The notes below the pieces were generated by a model. It ran no database searches, was not told the origin of the DNA, and was given only the letters and a program-made list of their open reading frames with translations. The translations under genes and the position numbers were made by a program. Shown piece by piece: positions 34,861 to 42,817 of a stretch of DNA of 64,000 nt. The number at the start of each line of letters is the position of its first letter. Within the stretch, counting starts at the first letter, position 1. This stretch comes from an uncultured Opitutia bacterium (GTDB lineage Bacteria > Verrucomicrobiota > Verrucomicrobiia > Opitutales > UBA953): NCBI GenBank assembly GCA_903840355.1, contig CAIMFJ010000005.1, positions 1 through 64,000 on the forward strand, given 5' to 3'.

Positions 34861-36244
34861 ATTTCTTTTCTGGAGGGTCCTTCGTTTCGTCCGAATCTTT
34901 AATCAAATACTTGAATATCGCTTCTCGCAAGCGACGTTGCTCCTCCGCTCGAGTGGCCAGTTCTTCGGTGGATTTAGCGGTTTGCTTGGCTACCCACTGC
35001 CGATGCATCGCTTCATTGGAGATCCATTCAGAGAGCCTGAAGGGCCGCGGAGGTTGGGGCGTTTTTAGGACGACGAGTTCGCTTCCCGCTGGGGGCAATG
35101 GAGTGGCAGTGGTTGACGGCTGAATGTTTGGGGCACTGGGGACGTCGGGGATGGGGGGCGTATTCGTTGCCACCTTTTTCCCGCCGGGGTTGGCTTGGGG
35201 GGCGATGCTTAACGTGATACTCGTAGGTTCGCTGGTTTTACTCTCAAACGCCTCATTTAAGGCTAAACTTGGCCAAGGGGTCGTGGGGGACGGCATCACG
35301 ACTTTATCGCTTATCTCCAGAGAGGGTGATTTTGCTGTAGTGCGCTGCGAGAGTCCTTCTGAGGCTGCATCAGTTGGCTCCTTGCCTGTAATCAGATCAG
35401 GACGGGAGGGGTTGGCGTCATCACTAAAACCAGGCAGGCTTAAACGGCTTTTCGTCCGGGCTTTAGTGCCGCTTTGGGCTTCGAGTTGAGGGGTTGCAAA
35501 GGGTGCTGCCTTGGTGCCGATATTTTCATTTTTATCACCCACTGCTAAGCCAACGGGGTTGTTGGTGTTCAGGCGTGAAGCACCCTCTTGCAGTTCGAGG
35601 CTGGGCGAGTTGGTGCCACCTTGGTTTTTCATCACCGCCTCTGCGATGTCGGGGAGAGTCAGTTGGGCCCCTACTTTGCCTTTTAGTTCCCGCTGCTTTG
35701 CCAAGTTCATTTCCCGATCGGAACCTTGGTTAAGTTGGGTTGGCGACGAAGCCGCGAGCTCGGGCAAGGAAAGGATGGGGCGATGAGTTGGAGTCGTGTC
35801 CGCCGAGTCGTTTAAAGTAGCATTCAGGCTAAGTGCTGATGGCTTAGGGGTCGCCGTTTTGTCCCCTACATTCGCTGTTAAAGGGTTGGAGGGCATACCC
35901 GTCGTGGCCTCTGGCTCTATTTTATTTTCTAGTTTAGCGGCCACGGGCGATTCCGCCGTTGTGGAGCCTGTCGTAGGACCTGCAGGATTGGTTCCCGACG
36001 CGTTCATGGTCTTGTCGTCGGGAGGGCACTTGGCATCTTTCTTCGAGCCAGGAGTGGGCTGAGGAGTGACGGTCTTGGTGTCTTGGGAAGGTTCTTGGAC
36101 GGACGTGGTTGCAGGTGCCTTGGAGTGCGATCCAAAGTTGAACCACGAAGAACTTTCTTCGTGTCCCGTATCCGTTTGGCATCCCGTGAGGACAAAACAA
36201 CCTAAGGCTAAAAGCCAGAGGTTGGGATGCTTCCGGGCCGACAT
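34859..36244 (-). CDS. Low-complexity lipoprotein of unknown function
   Basis: From ATG 36244 the protein has 461 residues. A lipoprotein signal ends with the lipobox LTGC (WLLALGCFVLTGCQTD). The rest is rich in Pro, Thr, Ser and Ala with little predicted structure. It carries short motifs repeated loosely, such as LSLPELA, LTLPDIAEAV and RLSLPGFSDD. The last 60 residues are more ordered and charged (WISNEAMHRQWVAKQTAKSTEELATRAEEQRRLREAIFKYLIKD). It begins four bases after the stop of the large coiled-coil membrane protein, so the two form one unit and may act together in the envelope. No family recognised. Confidence 0.7.
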   Translation of the reverse strand: MSARKHPNLWLLALGCFVLTGCQTDTGHEESSSWFNFGSHSKAPATTSVQEPSQDTKTVTPQPTPGSKKDAKCPPDDKTMNASGTNPAGPTTGSTTAESPVAAKLENKIEPEATTGMPSNPLTANVGDKTATPKPSALSLNATLNDSADTTPTHRPILSLPELAASSPTQLNQGSDREMNLAKQRELKGKVGAQLTLPDIAEAVMKNQGGTNSPSLELQEGASRLNTNNPVGLAVGDKNENIGTKAAPFATPQLEAQSGTKARTKSRLSLPGFSDDANPSRPDLITGKEPTDAASEGLSQRTTAKSPSLEISDKVVMPSPTTPWPSLALNEAFESKTSEPTSITLSIAPQANPGGKKVATNTPPIPDVPSAPNIQPSTTATPLPPAGSELVVLKTPQPPRPFRLSEWISNEAMHRQWVAKQTAKSTEELATRAEEQRRLREAIFKYLIKDSDETKDPPEKK

Positions 36245-36248
36245 GGAC

Positions 36249-38861
36249 TTATTGGGATAAAATCTGCATAGCCGAAATAATCGGCGGACCTGCTTTGGCA
36301 TCAAAGCGCGTGTTCATGGTGAACTTAGCATCGCGCGGAGAGTTGATGGTTTTTTCGACTAGAACCTGTTGGGCTCCGGGGCCTTTGCCTTCACTGAGGG
36401 CGCCGCGCATGTGTTCAATCATGGTTTCGTAGTCGAGCGTATCGAGGCAACGGTTCATGAGTTTCCAACCTAAGTCCGGCTTGGCCGGAGTTTCCATTTT
36501 GGGCAGATTTTTCAGGGAATCGATGGCGATACCTTCGTGGAAGCGGTCAAATTGGTAGATATAGCTGGCATTCAATACGAGGGCATCGGTGCCTTTCGTG
36601 TTCAAGGCCATGAGTAATTCAAAGTCGAGCGAGGGCTCGAGTTTCTCGTAGCGTGCCCGGGTCGCATTGCTCATGGGCAGGCGCCGGAAAAAGCGGTTCG
36701 CATCGAGCCAAAAGGTGAGGGCGCCGGGTTGTTCTTTCGCGTAAGCGGGAATCTTGTCTTTGGTTAGTTCGCCGTTGCGATACTTGGAACGCGAGTAGTT
36801 CAAGCACGAGCGAATTTCATTTTCCACGCAAGGGGCAGCGGGATTGCCTTCGAACTCAACTAAGATGATGGCGGTCCGGTTCGTCAGACCAAAGGTAAAA
36901 AAACCGCCTTCAGGGTCCATGTAACGCCCCTCCCCGTAGCGAATCATGGAGCGACTGCGTGTGAGGTTGGAGGTGGGTTTGCCCGTTTCGCCGCGCAGGG
37001 TGTTGTTGATTTGATCCGCGATACGCGAGAGGGCTGCTTCAGCGGCCACGGGGTCGGTGACGTGAATCACGAGACCACAGAGCATGGTCGGGTGGGCGGG
37101 GTCGACGCCCGTTTTTTGATTCGAGGTGCTCGGAAATTTAGCGAAAGCGTAGAGCTCAGTGTGGGGGTCTAAACCGTTTTTAAGTAATTCGGCGACGGCC
37201 GCAGACATGCCTTTTCCTCCCGTACGCTCGAGCCATTCGGGGAAAGCGTGGTTTCCTTTTTGACGCAATTCGTCGGGCCGAAAGGTGAGGACGGCAAAGC
37301 TGTCCCCAGGGATGATGTTGGAGGTGCCCACGTTGGAACGGGCGGCTTGGGAGGAGCGTTCGCTAATCCAGAGCCATGCCACAATCAGAGCGATAATACT
37401 GGTTAAAATAACGACAACGGAGATTTCCCAAGCTGACCAACCCGTGCGAGGCTTAGGCTTAGCGGGGGTTGCTTCTGCAGTGCTCGAAGGGCTGGAGAGG
37501 ATTTGTTCTTGGCGATTCTTGGCCCGCGTCGTTGCCATGTTAAACGCCACGACGAGGGTCACCGCCAGCGGGTCGAAGACCGAGACTAGGGCCAGCATGA
37601 GCCACTTCACCACATCGTCCGCTTCAGCCTCGAAGGCACGAGCAACGAAACGGTATGAACCGATGTCCGAACCAGCAATGGCATCGCGCAGGACGTGGAT
37701 CTGTTGGTTGCGATCGTGGATTTGCTTATGCAGGGTCTCGATTTCGGCTTCCGTCATCGTGACCTTGCCTTGGTCGTGCTCTTGGAGCGCAGCGATTTGC
37801 TTTTCTAAGTCGGCAATCGTGGCGGCCCCAGCTTTGCGCAGTTCTTTCTCTTCGCTATCCAGTTTGGCGAGGTCGCTAGCAAATTGTTGGCGAAGTTGGG
37901 CCACGTCTTTATTGGCCGATTCATTGATGCGGGATTGTTCCGTACGGAGCTGTTCAATGCGGCGATTGGCTTCGCTACGGCCGCGGTCGATACGTGCGGA
38001 GGCATTGGCTAACGCAACTGCGATTTGGTCGCGTTCGGGACGTTGTTCATCCCGTAATTCTTGGCCTTTCTTCACGTTATCTTTTTCGAAGAAAAGGTAT
38101 TGGGTGCTGGTACCTTGCGCCGTGTAGGCCGCTACTGCTGCGTCGAGTACTTTCAGTCGTTCATTCAGGCCAGCAATAACGGTTTCTTCCGCCGCGATGG
38201 CCTTGGCACTGGCCGCTTCTTCTGCCGCAATACTTTTAGCAATAGTGCTGCTTTGTTCCGTGGCCCGTTGCGTAGGAGCGGCGAGGTCTTGAGTGCGGCG
38301 TTCGTTGACCGCCTTGCGTTGTTCTTGGAGGCGAGTGAGGGATTGTTCGAGCGAAGCCGTGGCTTGGGTTAAGCGCAGTTGGGCTTTGCTGAGGTCTTCG
38401 CGGCTGGCCGAATTTAGGCGGTTGTTTTTGCCCTGTGATTCGTCGAGTTGGTGTTGGATGTCGGCGATCTCTTTTTCCAAGGTCGCGATTTCTAATTCAT
38501 TCCGATTAATTTGCGTCGTGGTCTTTTCATAAGCCCGAGCCAAGTAGCCATAATTACCGAGCGAGGTGATGCCGATGAGGATGAGGACGGCGAGGGTGAG
38601 GTAGAAGCGCAGGACGCTGTTAATCCGATCCCAGTAGCGGTAGAGAAAAGAGGCTGCGACCAACTTGCCGACTTCCAGCGAGGCCGCCATGATCATCACC
38701 TCGGTGTCGGAGCCAACGAAGAGCAACCCGAGACCGCGGACGGAGAAAAAGGCGGAGCACCCGGCAATGTAGAGTGCGGAGGTAATGAGGATGAACCGAA
38801 ACACCCAACTGAGTGACTTAGCTTCTTCGGCGGGAGGGGTGGAGGGGGAGGGCTCAGTCAT
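36249..38861 (-). CDS. Large coiled-coil inner-membrane protein
   Basis: An 870-residue protein. Spans at about 20-40, 45-75 (EVMIMAASLEVGKLVAASFLY) and 86-108 are followed by a long coiled coil (about 112-395) full of Glu, Gln, Lys and Arg heptads. Then comes a membrane block DDVVKWLMLALVSVFDPLAVTLVVAFN (about 416-441), a Pro/Lys linker, and one more span (478-499). The last 370 residues form a mixed alpha/beta domain starting GDSFAVLTFRPDELR. The three-span/coil/DPLAV layout resembles coil-containing membrane proteins I recall from marine phages and their hosts; that is memory, not a search. Co-transcribed with the lipoprotein downstream. Function unknown. Confidence 0.7.
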   Translation of the reverse strand: MTEPSPSTPPAEEAKSLSWVFRFILITSALYIAGCSAFFSVRGLGLLFVGSDTEVMIMAASLEVGKLVAASFLYRYWDRINSVLRFYLTLAVLILIGITSLGNYGYLARAYEKTTTQINRNELEIATLEKEIADIQHQLDESQGKNNRLNSASREDLSKAQLRLTQATASLEQSLTRLQEQRKAVNERRTQDLAAPTQRATEQSSTIAKSIAAEEAASAKAIAAEETVIAGLNERLKVLDAAVAAYTAQGTSTQYLFFEKDNVKKGQELRDEQRPERDQIAVALANASARIDRGRSEANRRIEQLRTEQSRINESANKDVAQLRQQFASDLAKLDSEEKELRKAGAATIADLEKQIAALQEHDQGKVTMTEAEIETLHKQIHDRNQQIHVLRDAIAGSDIGSYRFVARAFEAEADDVVKWLMLALVSVFDPLAVTLVVAFNMATTRAKNRQEQILSSPSSTAEATPAKPKPRTGWSAWEISVVVILTSIIALIVAWLWISERSSQAARSNVGTSNIIPGDSFAVLTFRPDELRQKGNHAFPEWLERTGGKGMSAAVAELLKNGLDPHTELYAFAKFPSTSNQKTGVDPAHPTMLCGLVIHVTDPVAAEAALSRIADQINNTLRGETGKPTSNLTRSRSMIRYGEGRYMDPEGGFFTFGLTNRTAIILVEFEGNPAAPCVENEIRSCLNYSRSKYRNGELTKDKIPAYAKEQPGALTFWLDANRFFRRLPMSNATRARYEKLEPSLDFELLMALNTKGTDALVLNASYIYQFDRFHEGIAIDSLKNLPKMETPAKPDLGWKLMNRCLDTLDYETMIEHMRGALSEGKGPGAQQVLVEKTINSPRDAKFTMNTRFDAKAGPPIISAMQILSQ

Positions 38862-39023
38862 GGGCTTTGATTGTTTATTGATTTTTAATAGTTATGCGTG
38901 AGCAAAGTCAAAAGAAGACGCCGTAAACGATTGATAAGTTTCATATAAAGGCCAGCCAGTTTCTTGATTATAAATCGCAACTTTTATAGTTTTTATATGT
39001 CTAAAGCATAACCCCCACCGGCT

Positions 39024-40355
39024 ATGAAACTCCACCGTCACTGCGAAGGTAACCACCCCGATATTCTTTCCGCTTTGAGTCGTCGCGATTTCTTGCACGT
39101 CGGCATGCTCAGTACGCTCGGTTTGAGTCTCGGCGGGATGATGCGCTTGCAAGGGATGGAGATGCCCAAGGTCGAGGGCTATAATGCTTTAGCGGATGCG
39201 GTAATTCACATTTACCTCCCCGGTGGGATTGCGCAACACGAGTCCTGGGATCCGAAGCCCTTCGCTGCCCCCGAATATCGCGGGCCTTACACGCCGATTA
39301 AAACTTCGATTCCTGGCGAGTACGTCGGTCAGAAGTTTGAACGCATTGCGAAGATTATGAACAAGTTGACCATTGTGCGTTCGATGACGCACGGGGAAGC
39401 CGCCCACGAGCGTGGGACGCACAATATGTTCACGGGCTATCGCCCTAGCCCCGCCATTAAATTCCCGAGTTTTGGTTCCATCATTTCGCATGAGCAAGGC
39501 TCCCGTAATAATTTACCACCTTACGTGGTAGTGCCCAATCAGTCCCATCCCGAGCAAGGTACGGGTTATATGAGTAGTGCCTACGGCCCCTTTGCTTTAG
39601 GCAGTGATCCCGCGGATAAAGGCTTTACGGTGCGTGATTTGTTGGCTCCAAAGGAAATCACCACCAATCGTTTTGATCGTCGTCGTAATTTATTGGAAGC
39701 CGTCGACAACCATTTCCGCCAGACGGAGAAGTCGGATGCTATCGGTGCTATGGATAGTTTTCAGCAAGCAGCTTATGGATTAGTGAGCAGTGCGAAGGCC
39801 CGCCAAGCGTTTGATTTAAGTCAAGAGTCTGATAAGCTGCGTGATGAGTACGGTCGTAACACCGCTGGTCAGCGCTTCTTGCTGGCTCGGCGTTTAGTGG
39901 AAGCGGGCGTACGCATGGTTTCCGTCAATTTTGGCGGTTGGGATCACCACTCGAATATTCAAGGTGGCTTTGATGGTCAAGCACCGCAGTTTGACCAAGC
40001 CTTTGCGCGTTTAATCACTGATTTAGCGGACCGCGGTATGTTGAAGCGGACGCTGGTGATGGTGAGCTCGGAATTTGGACGGACGCCTAAAATCAATGCC
40101 ACCAATGGTCGCGATCACTGGCCACGCGTTTTCTCGGTGGCCATGGCTGGCGGGGGAATGAAGGAAGGTTATATTCACGGTGCCTCAGATGCTCTCGGCG
40201 GCGAGCCTGACCGCGACCCTGTAGGTCCCGAAGATTTAGCGAAGACCATGTATCGCGTTTTAGGCATTAATGCCGAGAAGCGCATTGTGTCGGACGGTGG
40301 GCGTCCTATCGATATCGTTAACGGCGGTCGCGTGATGACCGATTGGCTCGCTTAA
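39024..40355 (+). CDS. DUF1501 protein with Tat-like signal (third copy)
   Basis: A 443-residue DUF1501 protein and first gene of a six-gene cassette. The leader LSRRDFLHVGMLSTLGLSLGG is a twin-arginine signal. Family text includes VIHIYLPGGIAQHESWDPKPFA, HEQGSRNNLPPYVVVP, RRLVEAGVRMVSVNFGGWDHH and SSEFGRTPKIN...GRDHW. It is more distant from the copies at 14927 and 20653 than those are from each other. The AT-rich 162 bases upstream contain TTGATT at 38964 and TATAGT at 38985 (15-base spacer), a weak promoter candidate. The next gene starts three bases after its stop. Confidence 0.92.
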   Translation: MKLHRHCEGNHPDILSALSRRDFLHVGMLSTLGLSLGGMMRLQGMEMPKVEGYNALADAVIHIYLPGGIAQHESWDPKPFAAPEYRGPYTPIKTSIPGEYVGQKFERIAKIMNKLTIVRSMTHGEAAHERGTHNMFTGYRPSPAIKFPSFGSIISHEQGSRNNLPPYVVVPNQSHPEQGTGYMSSAYGPFALGSDPADKGFTVRDLLAPKEITTNRFDRRRNLLEAVDNHFRQTEKSDAIGAMDSFQQAAYGLVSSAKARQAFDLSQESDKLRDEYGRNTAGQRFLLARRLVEAGVRMVSVNFGGWDHHSNIQGGFDGQAPQFDQAFARLITDLADRGMLKRTLVMVSSEFGRTPKINATNGRDHWPRVFSVAMAGGGMKEGYIHGASDALGGEPDRDPVGPEDLAKTMYRVLGINAEKRIVSDGGRPIDIVNGGRVMTDWLA

Positions 40356-40358
40356 GTC

Positions 40359-42812
40359 GTGCGTTACATGACTTCGAGCGCAAAGTGGCTGCGCTATTTA
40401 GCCGGGATGTTTTGCCTCACGCTCGGACTCTATGCCGCCTACCCTGAAGTCTCCCGAACCGAGCCGAATGGTGGCCAGCGTGGAACGGACTTGAAGGTTA
40501 CTTTGACGGGGCAGCGGTTGGGAGATTTTGAAGACTTACTATTCTTTTCTCCCGGGATAAAAGTTAAAAGCGTCGAGAGTACGACGTCGACGAAAGTCGA
40601 GTTGACGCTCTCCATTGGGGCTGAGGTGCCACCCGGTAATCATGTGATGCGGGTGCGGACGAAGTCGGGTATTTCGCACCCTCGTCAGTTTTTTGTCGGG
40701 ATTTTTCCTAATGTCGCTGAAAAGGAACCGAATGATACTCTAGCGACTGCACAGCCCGTGCAATTAAACCAAACGATTGAGGGCGTGATTCTGCCTGAAG
40801 ACGTGGATTATTTTAAAGTCCCCATGAAAAAAGGGCAGCGTCTCAGCGTTGAGATTGAAGGATTACGTCTGGGGTACGCACTGTTTGATCCCTACATCGC
40901 CATTGTGGATAAAGATCGTTTCGAGAAAGCATTTTCGGATGATACGATTTTGCACCGTCAAGATGGTTATTGTTCCTATGTTGCAGATTATGATGGGGAT
41001 TATTATGTGATGGTACGAGAGTCGGCTTACCAAGGTAGTGCTACCTCCCATTATCGTTTGCATATTGGAAGTTTCCGGCGTCCCGATGTGGTCTTTCCTG
41101 GAGGTGGCCGTCTCGGCACGAAACTGAAAGTAAACTTCATCGATGGTAAGGAGTCTTTCAGTGAAGAAGTGACCTTGCCCACCGCGGAAAATCCCGAATT
41201 CCAACTCTTCGCGCATTCGCAAGACTCCGCTCCTTCGGGTAATCCATTCCGTTTAAGTCCGTTTGATAATACGTTTGAGGTCGAACCCAATGACACGCGC
41301 GAACAAGCCACGGTGGTACCTCCTGCAGATGCCTATGCCCTCAATGGGATTATTGATAAGCCTGGTGATATCGATTATTACAAAATTAAGCTTAAAAAAG
41401 GCCAAGTATTAGAAGGGCATTGTTATGCCCAGGCCTTGGGTTCACCGCTAGATCCTACGGTGCGCATTACCTCTACGACGGGGAATGAGCTGGTGGCTAA
41501 TGATGATGGAGGCGGCATGCACCGTTTAGATTCACAATTTAAAGTCACGGTACCTGCGGACGGCGATTACTACGTCCGCATTAAAGATCACCTCGAGCGT
41601 GGTGGTCCCAATTACGTTTATCGTTTAGAATTAGTCGCCTCCGTACCGCGGCTGACCTTTGCCTCGCCCGATTACACGGTGAATGACACCCAGTATCGCC
41701 AATTTATGGCCGTGCCACGTGGTGGGCGGATGGCGTTACTTGAGAATTTTACCCGCAGTGGGGTGAATGGAGATTATCGTTTTGAAGCTCCGGGTTTACC
41801 CGCGGGAGTAAAGTTACTGACAGACTTGGCCCCCAAGGACATGCCTAACATGCCTTTAGTTTTTGAAGCGGCACCCGATGCCCCTTTGGGACAAGCGGCC
41901 GTGCCACTCCGTTTGCAACCCGTTGATCCCGCGAATAAAGTCGTGGGAGTCTTGCGACAGACCTACGACATCGTGCGCAATGGTAACGTGATTTATTATC
42001 AGGGTATTTTAGATGCCTTGCCGGTGGTTGTCGTGGAGTCGGTGCCCTTTGATTTAAGTATTGTTAAGCCGACGGTTCCCGTGGTGCAAAATGGAGTCTT
42101 AGATCTCAAAGTCGTGGCGAAGCGTAAGGATGGTTTTAAAGCGCCAATCCGCGTTTTCATGGTGTGGACCCCGCCGGGCATGACCGCTATCGGCGAGCAA
42201 ACCATTGCGGCTGACGCGAACGAATGTGTGTTCCAACTCAACGCTACGGGCGGGGTGGCTACGGGAGATTGGAAATTTGTCGTGATGGGTGAAGCCGACG
42301 CCGGTAATGGCCGAATGTACAACGCCTCGCCCTTTGTGTCAGTCAGTACTATGCCTGCCATGGTGGCAGCTAATGCCATTCCACTTACCTCGATTGAGCA
42401 AGGGCAGGAGGGGCGAGTGGTGACCAATTTTGAAGTCACGCAAACTTTTGAAGGTGAGGCCGTGGCTCGTTTGGTGGGCGTGCCTGAGACGATTGTGATT
42501 CCGCCGATTAAAGTTACCAAGGATAGCAAGGAGTTGGTGTTCACGGTGAAGACTACCAAGGATTCCCCATTGGGTAAGCAGGCTAATCTTTTTGTGCAAG
42601 TGGATGTTCCGCTGAAGACGGGTGGTACGACCACCCACCGCATTGCTTTGGGCTCGATGATTCGGGTCGATGCTGCTCGCAAGGCGACGCCTGCGCCGGT
42701 GGCTAATAACGCAGCGACGCCCGCCAAGCCTGCCGAAACTAAGCCCAGTAATACTCCCGTGCTTTCGCGGTTAGAACAGCTCCGTCAGAAGAACGAACCA
42801 ACCAAAAACTAA
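40359..42812 (+). CDS. Exported PPC-domain (pre-peptidase C-terminal) protein
   Basis: An 817-residue exported protein beginning at GTG 40359 or ATG 40368; the signal is WLRYLAGMFCLTLGLYAAYP. An IPT/TIG-like beta domain follows (EPNGGQRGTDLKVTLTGQRL). Two PPC domains are clear, near 130-230 (EKEPNDTLATAQPV...DVDYFKVPMKKGQRLSVEIEG) and 310-410 (VEPNDTREQATVV...GDIDYYKIKLKKGQVLEG). The C-terminal third is Ig-like beta sandwich and ends in a Pro/Ala/Thr linker. No protease domain is present, so it probably serves as a binding or scaffold protein. Middle of the cassette, five bases before the next start. Confidence 0.85.
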   Translation: MRYMTSSAKWLRYLAGMFCLTLGLYAAYPEVSRTEPNGGQRGTDLKVTLTGQRLGDFEDLLFFSPGIKVKSVESTTSTKVELTLSIGAEVPPGNHVMRVRTKSGISHPRQFFVGIFPNVAEKEPNDTLATAQPVQLNQTIEGVILPEDVDYFKVPMKKGQRLSVEIEGLRLGYALFDPYIAIVDKDRFEKAFSDDTILHRQDGYCSYVADYDGDYYVMVRESAYQGSATSHYRLHIGSFRRPDVVFPGGGRLGTKLKVNFIDGKESFSEEVTLPTAENPEFQLFAHSQDSAPSGNPFRLSPFDNTFEVEPNDTREQATVVPPADAYALNGIIDKPGDIDYYKIKLKKGQVLEGHCYAQALGSPLDPTVRITSTTGNELVANDDGGGMHRLDSQFKVTVPADGDYYVRIKDHLERGGPNYVYRLELVASVPRLTFASPDYTVNDTQYRQFMAVPRGGRMALLENFTRSGVNGDYRFEAPGLPAGVKLLTDLAPKDMPNMPLVFEAAPDAPLGQAAVPLRLQPVDPANKVVGVLRQTYDIVRNGNVIYYQGILDALPVVVVESVPFDLSIVKPTVPVVQNGVLDLKVVAKRKDGFKAPIRVFMVWTPPGMTAIGEQTIAADANECVFQLNATGGVATGDWKFVVMGEADAGNGRMYNASPFVSVSTMPAMVAANAIPLTSIEQGQEGRVVTNFEVTQTFEGEAVARLVGVPETIVIPPIKVTKDSKELVFTVKTTKDSPLGKQANLFVQVDVPLKTGGTTTHRIALGSMIRVDAARKATPAPVANNAATPAKPAETKPSNTPVLSRLEQLRQKNEPTKN

Positions 42813-42817
42813 TCCCT

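Noticed and set aside
37285-38127. Long plus-strand open frame (280 codons) opposite the coiled-coil gene
   Set aside because: It is the antisense shadow of the coil: Ser/Arg/Ala-rich, without any domain or signal, and the minus strand has a coherent membrane protein.
41999-42727. Minus-strand open frame of 242 codons within the PPC-domain gene
   Set aside because: It is low-complexity Thr/Ser/Val text complementary to Ig-like strands; the operon on the plus strand is continuous.
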